From Apricaphanius iberus (Eukaryota; Chordata; Actinopteri; Cyprinodontiformes; Aphaniidae), in assembly GCA_028564705.1 (NCBI GenBank), contig JAPXFQ010000364.1, forward strand, positions 2,356,001 to 2,420,000: a stretch of DNA of 64,000 nucleotides, written 5' to 3'. The notes under the pieces were generated by a model. It did no database searches and was not told the DNA's origin. It was given only the letters and a program-made list of their open reading frames with translations. Each line of letters begins with the position of its first letter. The stretch's first letter is position 1. This document shows, piece after piece, positions 24,459 to 33,863 of the stretch. The position numbers and the translations under genes were made by a program.

Positions 24459-24980
24459 ATGACTACATTGTTTCGTTTGTTTGTAGTCATTCCATATGTG
24501 TCTGGGATTTCTGAAAAACTCAGGAGGATTTTTAACAAACACAGTATCCCTGTGCATTTCAAACCCAGCAACACAGTCAGACAGAGACTAGTACATCCCA
24601 AGGACAGAACACCACACACACACAAAAGCAACCTGGTGTATGCAATCCAATGCAATGAAGAATGCAAGGACCTCTACATTGGTGAAACCAAACAACCACT
24701 GTACAAACGCATGGCCCAACACAGGAGAGCTAACTCCTCAGGCATGGACTCTGCTGTTCATTTACATCTCAAGGAGAAAGCCCACTCCTTTGAGGACAGC
24801 AATGTCCAGATATTAGACAGAGAGGACAGATGGTTTGAAAGAGGAGTAAAAGAAGCCATCTATGTAAAAGTAGAGAAACCATCGCTAAACAGAGGAGGAG
24901 GCCTGAGACATCACCTATCTCCAATTTACAATGCTGCCCTTTCATCCCTCCCTAGGAAACTCAAACAAATTAGCCTCTAA
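24459..24980 (+). pseudogene. GIY-YIG endonuclease domain of a Penelope-like polyprotein (5' truncated)
   Basis: About 170 codons remain open to the stop at 24980. The core is NLVYAIQCNEECKDLYIGET followed by KRMAQHRRA and VHLHLKEKAHSF, then WFERGVKEAIYVK. These match the GIY-YIG nuclease fold with the Cys pair and the His typical of Penelope-like elements. The segment before it (LRRIFNKHSIPVHFKPS) is the usual linker from the polymerase. No ATG of its own is required, since this is the C-terminal end of a longer protein. The endonuclease nicks target DNA for priming; that role is family knowledge. Confidence 0.75.
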
Positions 24981-25063
24981 TAACAGAAACAACTGTGACT
25001 CCAATGACTGTCGTTATAACACAATAGGGCACTAACGAAGCCGAAACCTAACCTCCACCAATA

Positions 25064-25290
25064 GGCGGCACGCCAACGACCGTCGTTAAGACATGGAGCA
25101 CAAAGGATCCAATGACATAATGATTCTTGTCCAAGAGGTTAAATAGCTGAGTCTCCACACCAGTTAGTTGGACCAGTCCCAGCCTGGTCAGCGGCGAGCA
25201 TGAACTGATGAAGCCTCTTGGATAAGAGGTGAAACGTCTTCCAAGACAAATTACCAAGTCCAGTTGCGTTTGATTGAAATTTCCTTGAGT
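25064..25290 (+). ncRNA. Right arm with hammerhead-ribozyme-like core
   Basis: CTGATGA (25205-25211), a stem CCTCTT/AAGAGG with GGAT loop (25214-25229) and GAAA (25231-25234) follow each other in hammerhead order. A GTCTT/AAGAC hairpin comes next. I cannot find a clean cleavage-site strand or a convincing stem I, so this may be a degenerate ribozyme. Hammerhead motifs in the terminal repeats of Penelope-like elements are established knowledge. Confidence 0.4.
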
Positions 25291-25619
25291 AACCTGGATG
25301 AATGAGAATATTCACAGGCCTAAAGCAAAATACACTCTTGATTTATGTAAAGATTTATTTCAGCAATAATATATCCCTTCACTTATTTTTTTCCTTTTTT
25401 TCCTGTATCCAATGACCTGTTGTTTCATAATTGCACTTTTGTCATTGTATTGAAAGCTCTAGTTCCTGTACTTGTATTTGTTTGATGTTCAATAAAATAA
25501 AGTAAAAAAAAAAAAAAACAGCAAATAAATTCATTATGGATTGAATTTCAAGCGGGTATTTAAACAAACAAAATTAAAATACCCTCCCATTTGCCAAAAA
25601 AAAAAAAAAAAAAAAAAAA

Positions 25620-25634
25620 GACCACACAGAATCC
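25620..25634. repeat. Shared target word, copy 2 (between LINE-4 and LINE-3)
   Basis: gaccacacagaatcc. It serves as the right-hand duplication of LINE-4 and the left-hand duplication of LINE-3. Confidence 0.9.
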
Positions 25635-25782
25635 GGAGGCCAAGATGGCGTCGGAGGAGGTAGACGTGTGTGAGATATAGCTCGTCAAGTGAAGTGGGAA
25701 CACAACACTAATAGCGCATAACTTTTGTTCGAGCGCATGTGTGACCAACTGTGTAGAAGCCATATTAATCTACAACGGATGT

Positions 25783-26676
25783 ATGGGCAAGAAAACTAAA
25801 GGTAAAGCTGTGAACAAACCGAAGGTGCAAGCTGCTACGGTAATTGATAGCTTAGCTGCTATGGCCTCATCTGAGGGAGAAGATAAAATTTGGGTTGATC
25901 CCTCTCCAACGTTGGAAAAGGATGTTACTTCAATTCCCATCCCAGATACTCCAGAGAAACCATTGACCAAAAAATCTAAACGTGAACCTGAGACTGACAC
26001 AGATTTGAATAAAAGTACAGACATTTTGGTTGCAATCCGTAAACTTTCCCTCAAGCACGATGCTACTTTTCAAAAAGTGTCTTTAATTGAAAAGACCACC
26101 CAGGCTACTTCAAGAGAAATTGAAAGCCTATCCATGACAGTTAAGCAACTTGTGTCGGATGTTGGCGAAAACAAGAGGGAGTTATGTCGCTTGCAAAGTG
26201 AAGTTAAAGAGTTGCGGCAAGAAAAAACGGTACTTAAAGCCGCCCTGGATGAATCACGGCGCTATGGCTGGAAATCTTTCTTGAAGCTCCATGGCCTTAA
26301 AGAAGAAGACAGCGAAAACGTGAGATCAAGGGTCATTGGAGTTCTACAAAAGGTTGTGCCTGATGCACCTGTCAGTTTCGATGCTGGAGTGGACATCGTA
26401 CATCGTCTTGGTCCAAAAACAGGGAAAACCCGATCCATCATCGTCATGTTCTCTTTACGGCGAGTGCGAGATGCTGTTTGGCAGGCGGTCAGGAGATGCA
26501 AATTCCTCAAAGACAACAACTTGACCATCACGGAACCCGTACCACCAGAGGACAGAGCAGCACGTGAAAAACTTGGGCCGCTCGTTAAAAAGGCAAGAGA
26601 GGAAGGCAAGAGAGCTTCTTTCAAGGACTCATATGCCCTCATAGATGGGAAGAAATTCAACTACGCAGATGCCTGA
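25783..26676 (+). CDS. LINE-3 ORF1 protein, L1 ORF1p-like (297 aa)
   Basis: The frame is open from ATG at 25783 (MGKKTKGKAVNKPK); the frame extends further upstream only by a GTG. A Lys/Pro-rich leader is followed by an acidic patch, a coiled coil at roughly residues 85-170 (SREIESLSMTVKQLVSDVGE and on), then the RRM-like start SFLKLHGLKEED, VDIVHRLGPK, RSIIVMFSLRRVRDAVW and KLGPLVKKAREEGKRASF. No stop or frameshift is seen, so ORF1 stays intact although ORF2 does not. Confidence 0.85.
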   Translation: MGKKTKGKAVNKPKVQAATVIDSLAAMASSEGEDKIWVDPSPTLEKDVTSIPIPDTPEKPLTKKSKREPETDTDLNKSTDILVAIRKLSLKHDATFQKVSLIEKTTQATSREIESLSMTVKQLVSDVGENKRELCRLQSEVKELRQEKTVLKAALDESRRYGWKSFLKLHGLKEEDSENVRSRVIGVLQKVVPDAPVSFDAGVDIVHRLGPKTGKTRSIIVMFSLRRVRDAVWQAVRRCKFLKDNNLTITEPVPPEDRAAREKLGPLVKKAREEGKRASFKDSYALIDGKKFNYADA

Positions 26677-27581
26677 GGTGAACCAGTCACTTTAACTTAC
26701 CAGTGCCTTCATTTTCGTAAATACTGTCTACGAAATTAGACCCACTTAAAATAGCCTTGGGTTAGTAGGATATTGGACGTTTTTGCACCACATTTTAGTT
26801 GTTATGACAGTTCTATTGTGAAGTGAAACAACCTTGCTAGTTCTTATAAACAACAATAAATGTTTTCTCTTGTTAATTATTGTAAAAACAATTTACCAAG
26901 AAAGAGGCTACCTAAACATGTTCTGTGCCTCCATTAGCTGCCTTAAATGTTGACTACAAGGTTTGATCTATGTTTAATATTTTGTTGAGATTCGGGGAAA
27001 AAAAAAAAAAAAAGAATACATTTTTCGTTCTTTGTTTTTTTTAATTTTTCCTTGAGTCAAGACTAATGCAGCATATGGTTTGCTTTCATCGCATATTGTG
27101 TTTTAACAGATTCATTAGGAGGAGATCTACCTTGTTACTGACTCTACAATTGAAGTTTAATAACTCTTTAAATACATGGCCTATATTTTTCTTCACTGAA
27201 TAGAACCCCTGTCTGACATAACAATACATAAACCTACTTTGTGCAAACTTTAACTTTATTTATGTTGACCACAATTGAGCCAATTTGTTAAAAAACCATT
27301 AAGTGTACTTTGACTGGTCAATAATAATCTTTATGTTTTTGAGTAATTAGCACGTGTTAAATCAGATTTTGGTTACAGTTTGGCCTAAGTCTGATATTTG
27401 CCTCATATTTAGTTATAACCAAAATAATTGTAGAAAATTGTTTGAGTTAGTTTAAACTACTGGACAATAATTGTTAGTTTTGAATCACACATTGTGTTGT
27501 GACATATTTGTTGTTATCCACTTCTCTTATGTAGGTGAGTTTTGAGAGTTCTTTAAGTGTTTATATACTTTCTGTAGTCAT
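26677..27581. other. LINE-3 inter-ORF region (905 bases)
   Basis: AT-rich sequence without a sizeable frame, including a poly(A) run at 27000-27013. It is two to four times longer than the gaps of LINE-1 and LINE-2, so LINE-3 is probably from a different subfamily, or has acquired an insertion here. Confidence 0.5.
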
Positions 27582-30500
27582 ATGAGTTTTTTGTTTAATT
27601 CTTTGTCTATTGTGTCTTTTAATGTGAGAGGAATACGTGAAAATGTGAAAAGAAAAGCTTTATTTTTATTTTGTAAAAGAAATGAGGCAGATATTGTAAT
27701 GATCCAAGAAACACACTCAACTGAAAAAGAGGCTAAAATTTGGAAATCACAGTGGGGAAATCCTATACATTATTCTCATGGGAGCAGTCACTCAGCAGGT
27801 GTTGCAATACTTTTGCACAAATTTAAAGGAGAAGTACTGGAGGTTATCAAATCAGCTGAAGGAAGATGGATATTAATGGTTGTCAAACAGGAAAATGCCA
27901 CTTTTGTCCTAGGTAATATCTATGGTTATAATTCAAGTCAGTCCAACAAAATTCTATTTGGCCAAATATCTAATAATGTTAAGCATCTTAATGGCAAATA
28001 TAAAGATTCATATGTCATTTTGGGAGGTGATTTCAATGAGTGTGTTGACACCTGTGTTGACAGTTTTCCCTCTAAGTTGGATCCAAGATCCATTACGAAT
28101 AACTTAATTTTGTCTTTGGGATCAGATCTTTCATTAGTAGATACGTGGCGCTTCTTTAACCCAGATTCTATCGATTTTACATGGTCTAATAATAATCTAA
28201 CTCTTAAATCAAGAATAGACATGTTTTTGATTTCACAGTCATCTTTACATTTTGTTAAAGATGTTTTACATTTAGTAGCACCATTATCGGATCAGAAATT
28301 AATATCTCTCAAACTGGGAATCCAACATAATACACCAACATTAAGGGGATATTGGAAAATAAATAACAACTTATTAAATGATGTAGAATTCAACAACTCA
28401 ATCAAGGAACTTGTAAAGAATATATTTTCTGGCTGCACTGAAGGGTACAAAGAAAAATGGAATTTTTTCAAGTATAAAACCAGACATATTGCTATTAAAA
28501 GATGTAAAATTATTAAAGCTAACAGAAATCAGTCGGAAACTGATCTTCTACAAAAACTTGATTTGCTAACCAAAGAAAATAATTCAGAAGAGGAAAAATT
28601 AGAAATTAAAAAAATTAGTTTAAAACTCGACGAACTTTATACAGATTTAGCTAAAGGAGCCTTTGTGCGCTCAAGAGCCAAATGGTTGGAGGCAGGAGAA
28701 AAAAACTCCAGTTATTTCTTTGCTTTAGAGAAAAGAAATGGACAAAGGAAAATGTTATCTTCTTTAAATATAAATGGCACAATCTCTACAGATTCTAGTT
28801 TAATTTCAGAACACATTACTAAGTTTTATGAAAAACTATATTGCTCTAAATTTGATCAGAATGCGAGTATACATTACATTAAAAAAATAAAGGAACACAT
28901 ACCTATCATTGATTCATTTTATAAGGAGGCCTGCGACTCTAATATAAGTATTAATGACTTAAAAGATGCTCTTCACTCAATGAAGAAAGGAAAAAGTCCC
29001 GGCATTGATGGGTTATCGGTAGAATTTTATTCACATTTCTGGGAATACTTAGAGGGTCCACTATTTGGTATGTTTAACGAATGCATTAGACAAAAAGAAA
29101 TGACATCTACTATGAAGCACGGAGTGATATCGCTGATCCCTAAACCAGGAAAAGATACTTTACTCATTGACAATTGGCGTCCAATTTCATTATTAACAAT
29201 TGATTATAAAATTTTGGCTTTAGTTTACGCCAGAAGATTAAAAATTGCCCTTGACAAAATTGTACCAGTGACACAATCAGGATTTATTAAAAACCGACAT
29301 ATAACAAATAATGTAAGGCTGGTTCTTGATTTGCTAGATTATGGAGATGCTGTACAATCTGAGGCCCTCATATTATTTCTGGACTTCTATAAGGCCTTCG
29401 ATACTATCGAACATAAATTTCTATTTCAATCTCTTAAATTGTTTGGATTTGGTCTACCCTTTATTAATATAATTGAGTTGCTCTATAAAGATATTAATAG
29501 CTCTGTTATAGTTAATCATAATACAACTCAACGATTTAGTATCGAACGTGGCATAAGGCAAGGGTGTCCTATTTCACCCTTCCTGTTTTTACTGGTAACA
29601 GAACTACTAGCTTTGGGTATAAAACATGATCTTGACTTAAAAGGATTAACAATTTTTGACAGGGAAATTAAAATCTCCCAACTGGCCGATGACACTATCT
29701 TGTTTTTGAAAGATAAAAACCGACTAGCTTATGGCCTAAATATTACTGAGCGATTCTCTAATGCCTCGGGTCTGAAATTAAATGTAACCAAATGTGAAAT
29801 ATTACCCTTAAAAAAGTGTAGTGACACCATCTTAAACAATATACCAGTAAAAAATACAGTTAAATACTTGGGTATTCAGATTACTAAAGATTATAAAAAT
29901 AGACAACAATTAAATTTTATAGGGAAAATAATTAAAACTAAAAGTATTCTGAATTCCTGGTTACAACGTGATCTCAGTATGTTTGGCAGAATTTGTTATC
30001 TAAAGCTGATGGAATCTCTCATTTTGTTTACCCATCACTTTCATTATTCATTAATGATAAAACATTAAAACAGATCAACAAAATATTTCTAGACTTTGTT
30101 TGGATAATAAGCCTCATAAGCTCAAAAAGGAAGTACTTACAGGATGTAGGGCGAATGGTGGTCTAAATTTTCTGGATTTTACTGACACCATTAATACATT
30201 TAGGATTAGTTGGATCAAAAGATGTATTACTATGTGCAACTCCCTATGGTTCTTCATTCCTAATCACATATTCAACCAAATAGGAGGCCTTTCCTTTGTG
30301 CTTTAGTGCCAAACTGCTCCAAATAGACTTCCTGTTGTATGATCTAATTTTCATCAACAATGTTTACTAGCCTGGAAACTCTGTTTCATCCACAATTTCT
30401 CCCCTCATAAAATGATTATCTGGAATAATGAATTGATCACAATAAATAAGAAATCTATATTTTACCCTAGATGGTTTGAAAACGGTATTCATAATGTTGT

Positions 30501-31410
30501 TTCCTTATTCGACTGTTCTGGTTCAATTTTGACTTATGAACAATTTCTGTCCCGCTATTGCTTCCCAGTACCCTTCAAGGAATTCAATTTACTGATTAAG
30601 GCTATACCTAAAGGACTAACACAAACATTTAAATGCCATCTCTCATATGGTTTACCAACCAGTAGTCCGACACAACTTTTACTTAATGGTATTAATATAC
30701 TTGATAAAAAATGTGACAACAAACACATCCGACAAATATTTGAACTTAATCACAGAATGGCTCCCAGGGGCAAATTCTACTGGGCATCTCTACTTAATGA
30801 TATCCAGTGGAAGGAAGCATGGCTTTTGCCTTATAAGTACTTCATCACAAACAAGGTAAAGGAGATTCATTTCAAGATTCTTCATAAGATTTACCCTACC
30901 AACATGAATATAGCTAAATTTACAGATATAAGCCCCAAATGTTCCTTTTGTGAGAGTGTGGATGAAACATTGATGCATCTTTTCGTTGAGTGTGGAAAAA
31001 CTAAATTGTTTCTCAATAGCCTGAATAACTTTCTTTTTGAAACCTTAAAAAATCCTTACTCCCTTACAGCCAAAGATATCGTCATTGGTTATGAGAATTC
31101 AGATAAATCCTTCGAATATATGGTTAACTTTTTTATTTTGCAAGCAAAATTCTTTATTCACAAACAGAAATGGCAAAAAAAGCTGCCTTGCTTCAAAAGC
31201 TTTAAGTTAGAGATTGATTCACTTCTTCGATCACTTAGAACTGTCCAAAATAACAAAAAGAATGACAGACTTTTATGTATAATCAGTAAAGTCCTGCTGC
31301 TGATATATAGGTCCCACCCTCCCTTTTCACACAAATACACATATCCTTATACGTTTAGATCCAGTAAACATTTAGGGTTATTCAGCTTGAAATTTGGGAA
31401 ATATGCATAA
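27582..31410 (+). pseudogene. LINE-3 ORF2: endonuclease/reverse transcriptase, disrupted
   Basis: ATG 27582 opens MSFLFNSLSIVSFNVRGIRE. The first 828 codons hold the endonuclease (IQETHS, ILGGDFNE, SRIDMFLIS) and the reverse transcriptase (SPGIDGLSVEFY, LDFYKAFDTIEH, RQGCPISPFLF, QLADDTILFL). The frame breaks at about 29995 and again at about 30105. In-frame stops follow at 30304 and about 30340. The C-terminal third is then readable from 30412 with CSFCESVDETLMHLFVEC. The last about 37 codons, from LLLIYRSHPPF, lie in the part shared with 44101 onward. At least four lesions make it inactive. Confidence 0.82.
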
Positions 31411-33828
31411 AAGTATGATTCAGAACCTACTCACCTGTCGAAAAATTATGTAAACACTGTAGTTTTTGTCTTGCACAGTAATTGAAACAATGACCCTATT
31501 GGTGAGTTGTTTATACAAATCTTGATAAATAAATGTCTCAGTTAACCTTATAAGGGGGTGCTTATTTCTCTGTTGTGAATAATCAAACCTGAACGATTGT
31601 CAACCAGCCTGGTTTTTTTGGGGGTTAAATAATAAGCAGATGTGTTATTTAGTAGGAATGGTGACCATCCCAATAAAAGAAGACAACATGCTGAATCTGA
31701 CAGCTGAGGCCTCTCTTCTCCAGAAAATAGAGGTATAGTTCTTGAAGTAGAATACACGTTTTTATATTTATTTTATTTTCCGGTCATAAACGTTTCCGTT
31801 CACCCACAAATTTGAAATGAAATATTGTCCAAAAAGACACAGTAGGGTCAGGGAGTGTCTGCACATGTGAAAATAGATTATAAGTTAGTGAGAAAAAAAT
31901 ACCAACGGCACAGCGGGGATTTTGAGGCTAATTTTCACAGTAAATTCACATTTACTCTTGCTATTTCTATTTTCAAACATTGCTTTCCACATATCCACAT
32001 GTTTATTGCCACAATTGAAAAACTCTGAGACAGGGAGGAGAAATAATACTGGAGGCCAATAGCAGGGAAGATGCTGCAGGTTCTTCACAGGCGAGGAGAG
32101 ATCAGAACTTGCTGAGAGAAAGAGATCAATTGGTGAGAGAAACCTTGCAGGAATCAGAACAACGTTAGAACTGATGTTTAAAAATTACTCTCATTCTCAC
32201 TCCAAAAATATTGTTTGTGTGTATTTTAATAGGTAACCAGGGGCCGATGTCTGTTAGCAGTATATTAGATGAAATAGAATTTCAGTTTTTGCAATCTGAG
32301 TACAGGTTATCACAGTAGAACAGAACTATTTATTTTGTAGGGGAAAGAGAAAAGGCCGCATGTGGGCAAATGTGTGGCTTTTGTTTGATTATTTTACACT
32401 CTCACATTAGTAGGTGCCCAACCTAACTCGCTCTTGCCGTTTTGCGTCGACTGGGTGGTGTTTGCCTAGGATGCTATATAATTCTCGATCTGAATTACTG
32501 TCCCAGTCCGCCCCTTACTCCTGTTGTCTATGATCGGCTCTTCTACAGCAAGATTGTCACAGTGTCCTGCAGTCTGCAGTCTGAAAGCTAAGGGGACAGA
32601 AAGACAATATATTTGCTTTTTCATTAGCATTAAGAGCTTAACTTTGATTCAAAATATTTTCTGTTATTTGATTATCTGGATTTATTTTGGCCTAATCAAA
32701 AACACAATGTACTCCAAAGTTTTAAGGAAAATCTTTATTTTTTCATACGGTGCCATAATATTGTTTTGCATGATTAAAGAATAAGCAAGAAAGTGAAAAT
32801 ATTAGGATATTAGGCTAAGTAAACATCAGTTATGACATATATTTACTGATGTTGGGTACAGTATCACTGTGAACACAGAGAATCACAGAAAATCATATTG
32901 GACTAAATGCTTTATATGAGTTATTTTTGGCAAAATCCTAAAGGTGTAGACTGCTGGAAAAAGAACGGGTTAATAGGTGCCAGAGAGCAGACATGTTTAA
33001 CTAAATGACAACACCTATACAACGAAAACTTAGATGAACAAAGTTCTGGTTATCTTTAAAGATGCTGCTAAAGGCCTCAAAGGTTCAAGCACTATGACGA
33101 GCTTTCACTGTTAACAGAATTAATAAAAAAACCATGAAGGGGTTAAGCCAAATTATTCTTTTAATATGGAAAAACTAAAGATACAAATAAGGAATCGTAA
33201 TTGAACATGCATTACAATTACAGATTATCAACTATATAGATTATCTAAATAGATTATCAACTATTATAAACTATACATGATAAAAAATTTTGCTCCATAG
33301 CTGATTATTTGATGAATGCACAGATGGAATACCTAACTGAGCCATGAACACTCTACTTTCTTCATCTTAATATGAAGGATTAATTTGTGCTCTTTGATGA
33401 CCACATACTGTCCAGATATTGAAGGATTCAGGTTTAGTGTCGCTACTGGATCAGGGCTGCATTAAATCTAATGTATGAAACAGAACACGATATAAATAGT
33501 TACTTTGTGTTCCTTTAATATTTGATGCTTATTGTGTATGAGTTATTTTATTGTACAATTATCACACATGGATTATTGAGCGTCTTCGGGAATACTGTGA
33601 CTCCCTGAAAGGTTCTTACCTTTTCCTCCTTCAGGATTTGAACCCTCCATCACCACAGTATTGTCCTGAGGCAGAGCCCTCTTGTCCCTCACAACATCAC
33701 AGAATAAATTGAGAAAAGTTTGGATTGCTGCAGGGGAGTCTTTGTTCATAATAGGTACAAGATTAAAAGAAGATGAGATGCGACTGCACATTATAGCAAT
33801 GTTATTGAAATTACACATTTATTAAAAA
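31298..33828 (+). repeat. Duplicated segment A: 3' extension of LINE-3
   Basis: About 2.53 kb nearly identical to 44101-46608 in the same orientation. Differences are single bases plus small indels, for example an extra 30-odd bases near 33235-33265 here. Identity begins at tgctgatata in the end of ORF2 and stops where this copy passes into pure poly(A). No intact gene is seen. A minus-strand frame at 33573-33818 ends in a good splice-donor context (GGAAAAG then gtaaga), but its product is not recognised. Confidence 0.85.
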
Positions 33829-33848
33829 AAAAAAAAAAAGAAAAAAAA

Positions 33849-33863
33849 GACCACACAGAATCC
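33849..33863. repeat. Shared target word, copy 3 (after LINE-3)
   Basis: gaccacacagaatcc, directly after the LINE-3 poly(A). It marks the right-hand insertion limit and shows that the extension was integrated together with LINE-3. Confidence 0.9.

Larger units (their letters stand above)
24218..25319 (+). mobile_element. Penelope-like element fragment with inverted arms
   Basis: A 1.1-kb insert inside LINE-4, bracketed by a 13-base duplication (ctaaagcaaaata). The left arm (24221-24436) is an inverted copy of the right arm (25064-25290). Between them lies an open frame for a GIY-YIG endonuclease domain. Inverted terminal copies and a C-terminal GIY-YIG domain are hallmarks of Penelope-like retroelements. 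The reverse transcriptase is absent, so this is a truncated, non-autonomous copy. The final 29 bases outside the right arm (tggatgaatgagaatattca) complete the 3' end. Confidence 0.75.
23339..25619 (+). mobile_element. LINE-4: 5'-truncated L1/Tx1-type element with a nested Penelope-like insert
   Basis: It starts abruptly inside the ORF2 C-terminal region and runs into a 3' UTR with AATAAAATAAAG and a first poly(A) at 25503-25517. Then 79 further bases and a second poly(A) (25597-25619) come before the target word. It is interrupted by a Penelope-like fragment at 24218-25319 bracketed by ctaaagcaaaata (24205-24217 and 25320-25332). The identical 15-base words at 23324 and 25620 are its target-site duplication. 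Confidence 0.85.
25635..33848 (+). mobile_element. LINE-3: L1/Tx1-type retrotransposon with long 3' extension (8.2 kb)
   Basis: The element begins immediately after the target word with GGAGGCCAAGATGGCG and therefore has an intact 5' end. It has ORF1 (25783-26676), an unusually long 905-base inter-ORF region, a damaged ORF2 (27582-31410), and a 3' UTR-like part with AATAAA near 31530. Instead of ending there, it continues about 2.3 kb to a poly(A) run (33824-33848) and the third copy of the target word. The extension matches 44101-46608. Insertion limits rest on the perfect 15-base duplication. Confidence 0.85.

Noticed and set aside
31548..32088. Small minus-strand frames conserved between segments A and B
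   Set aside because: They are conserved only because the DNA is a recent duplication; no domain is recognisable.
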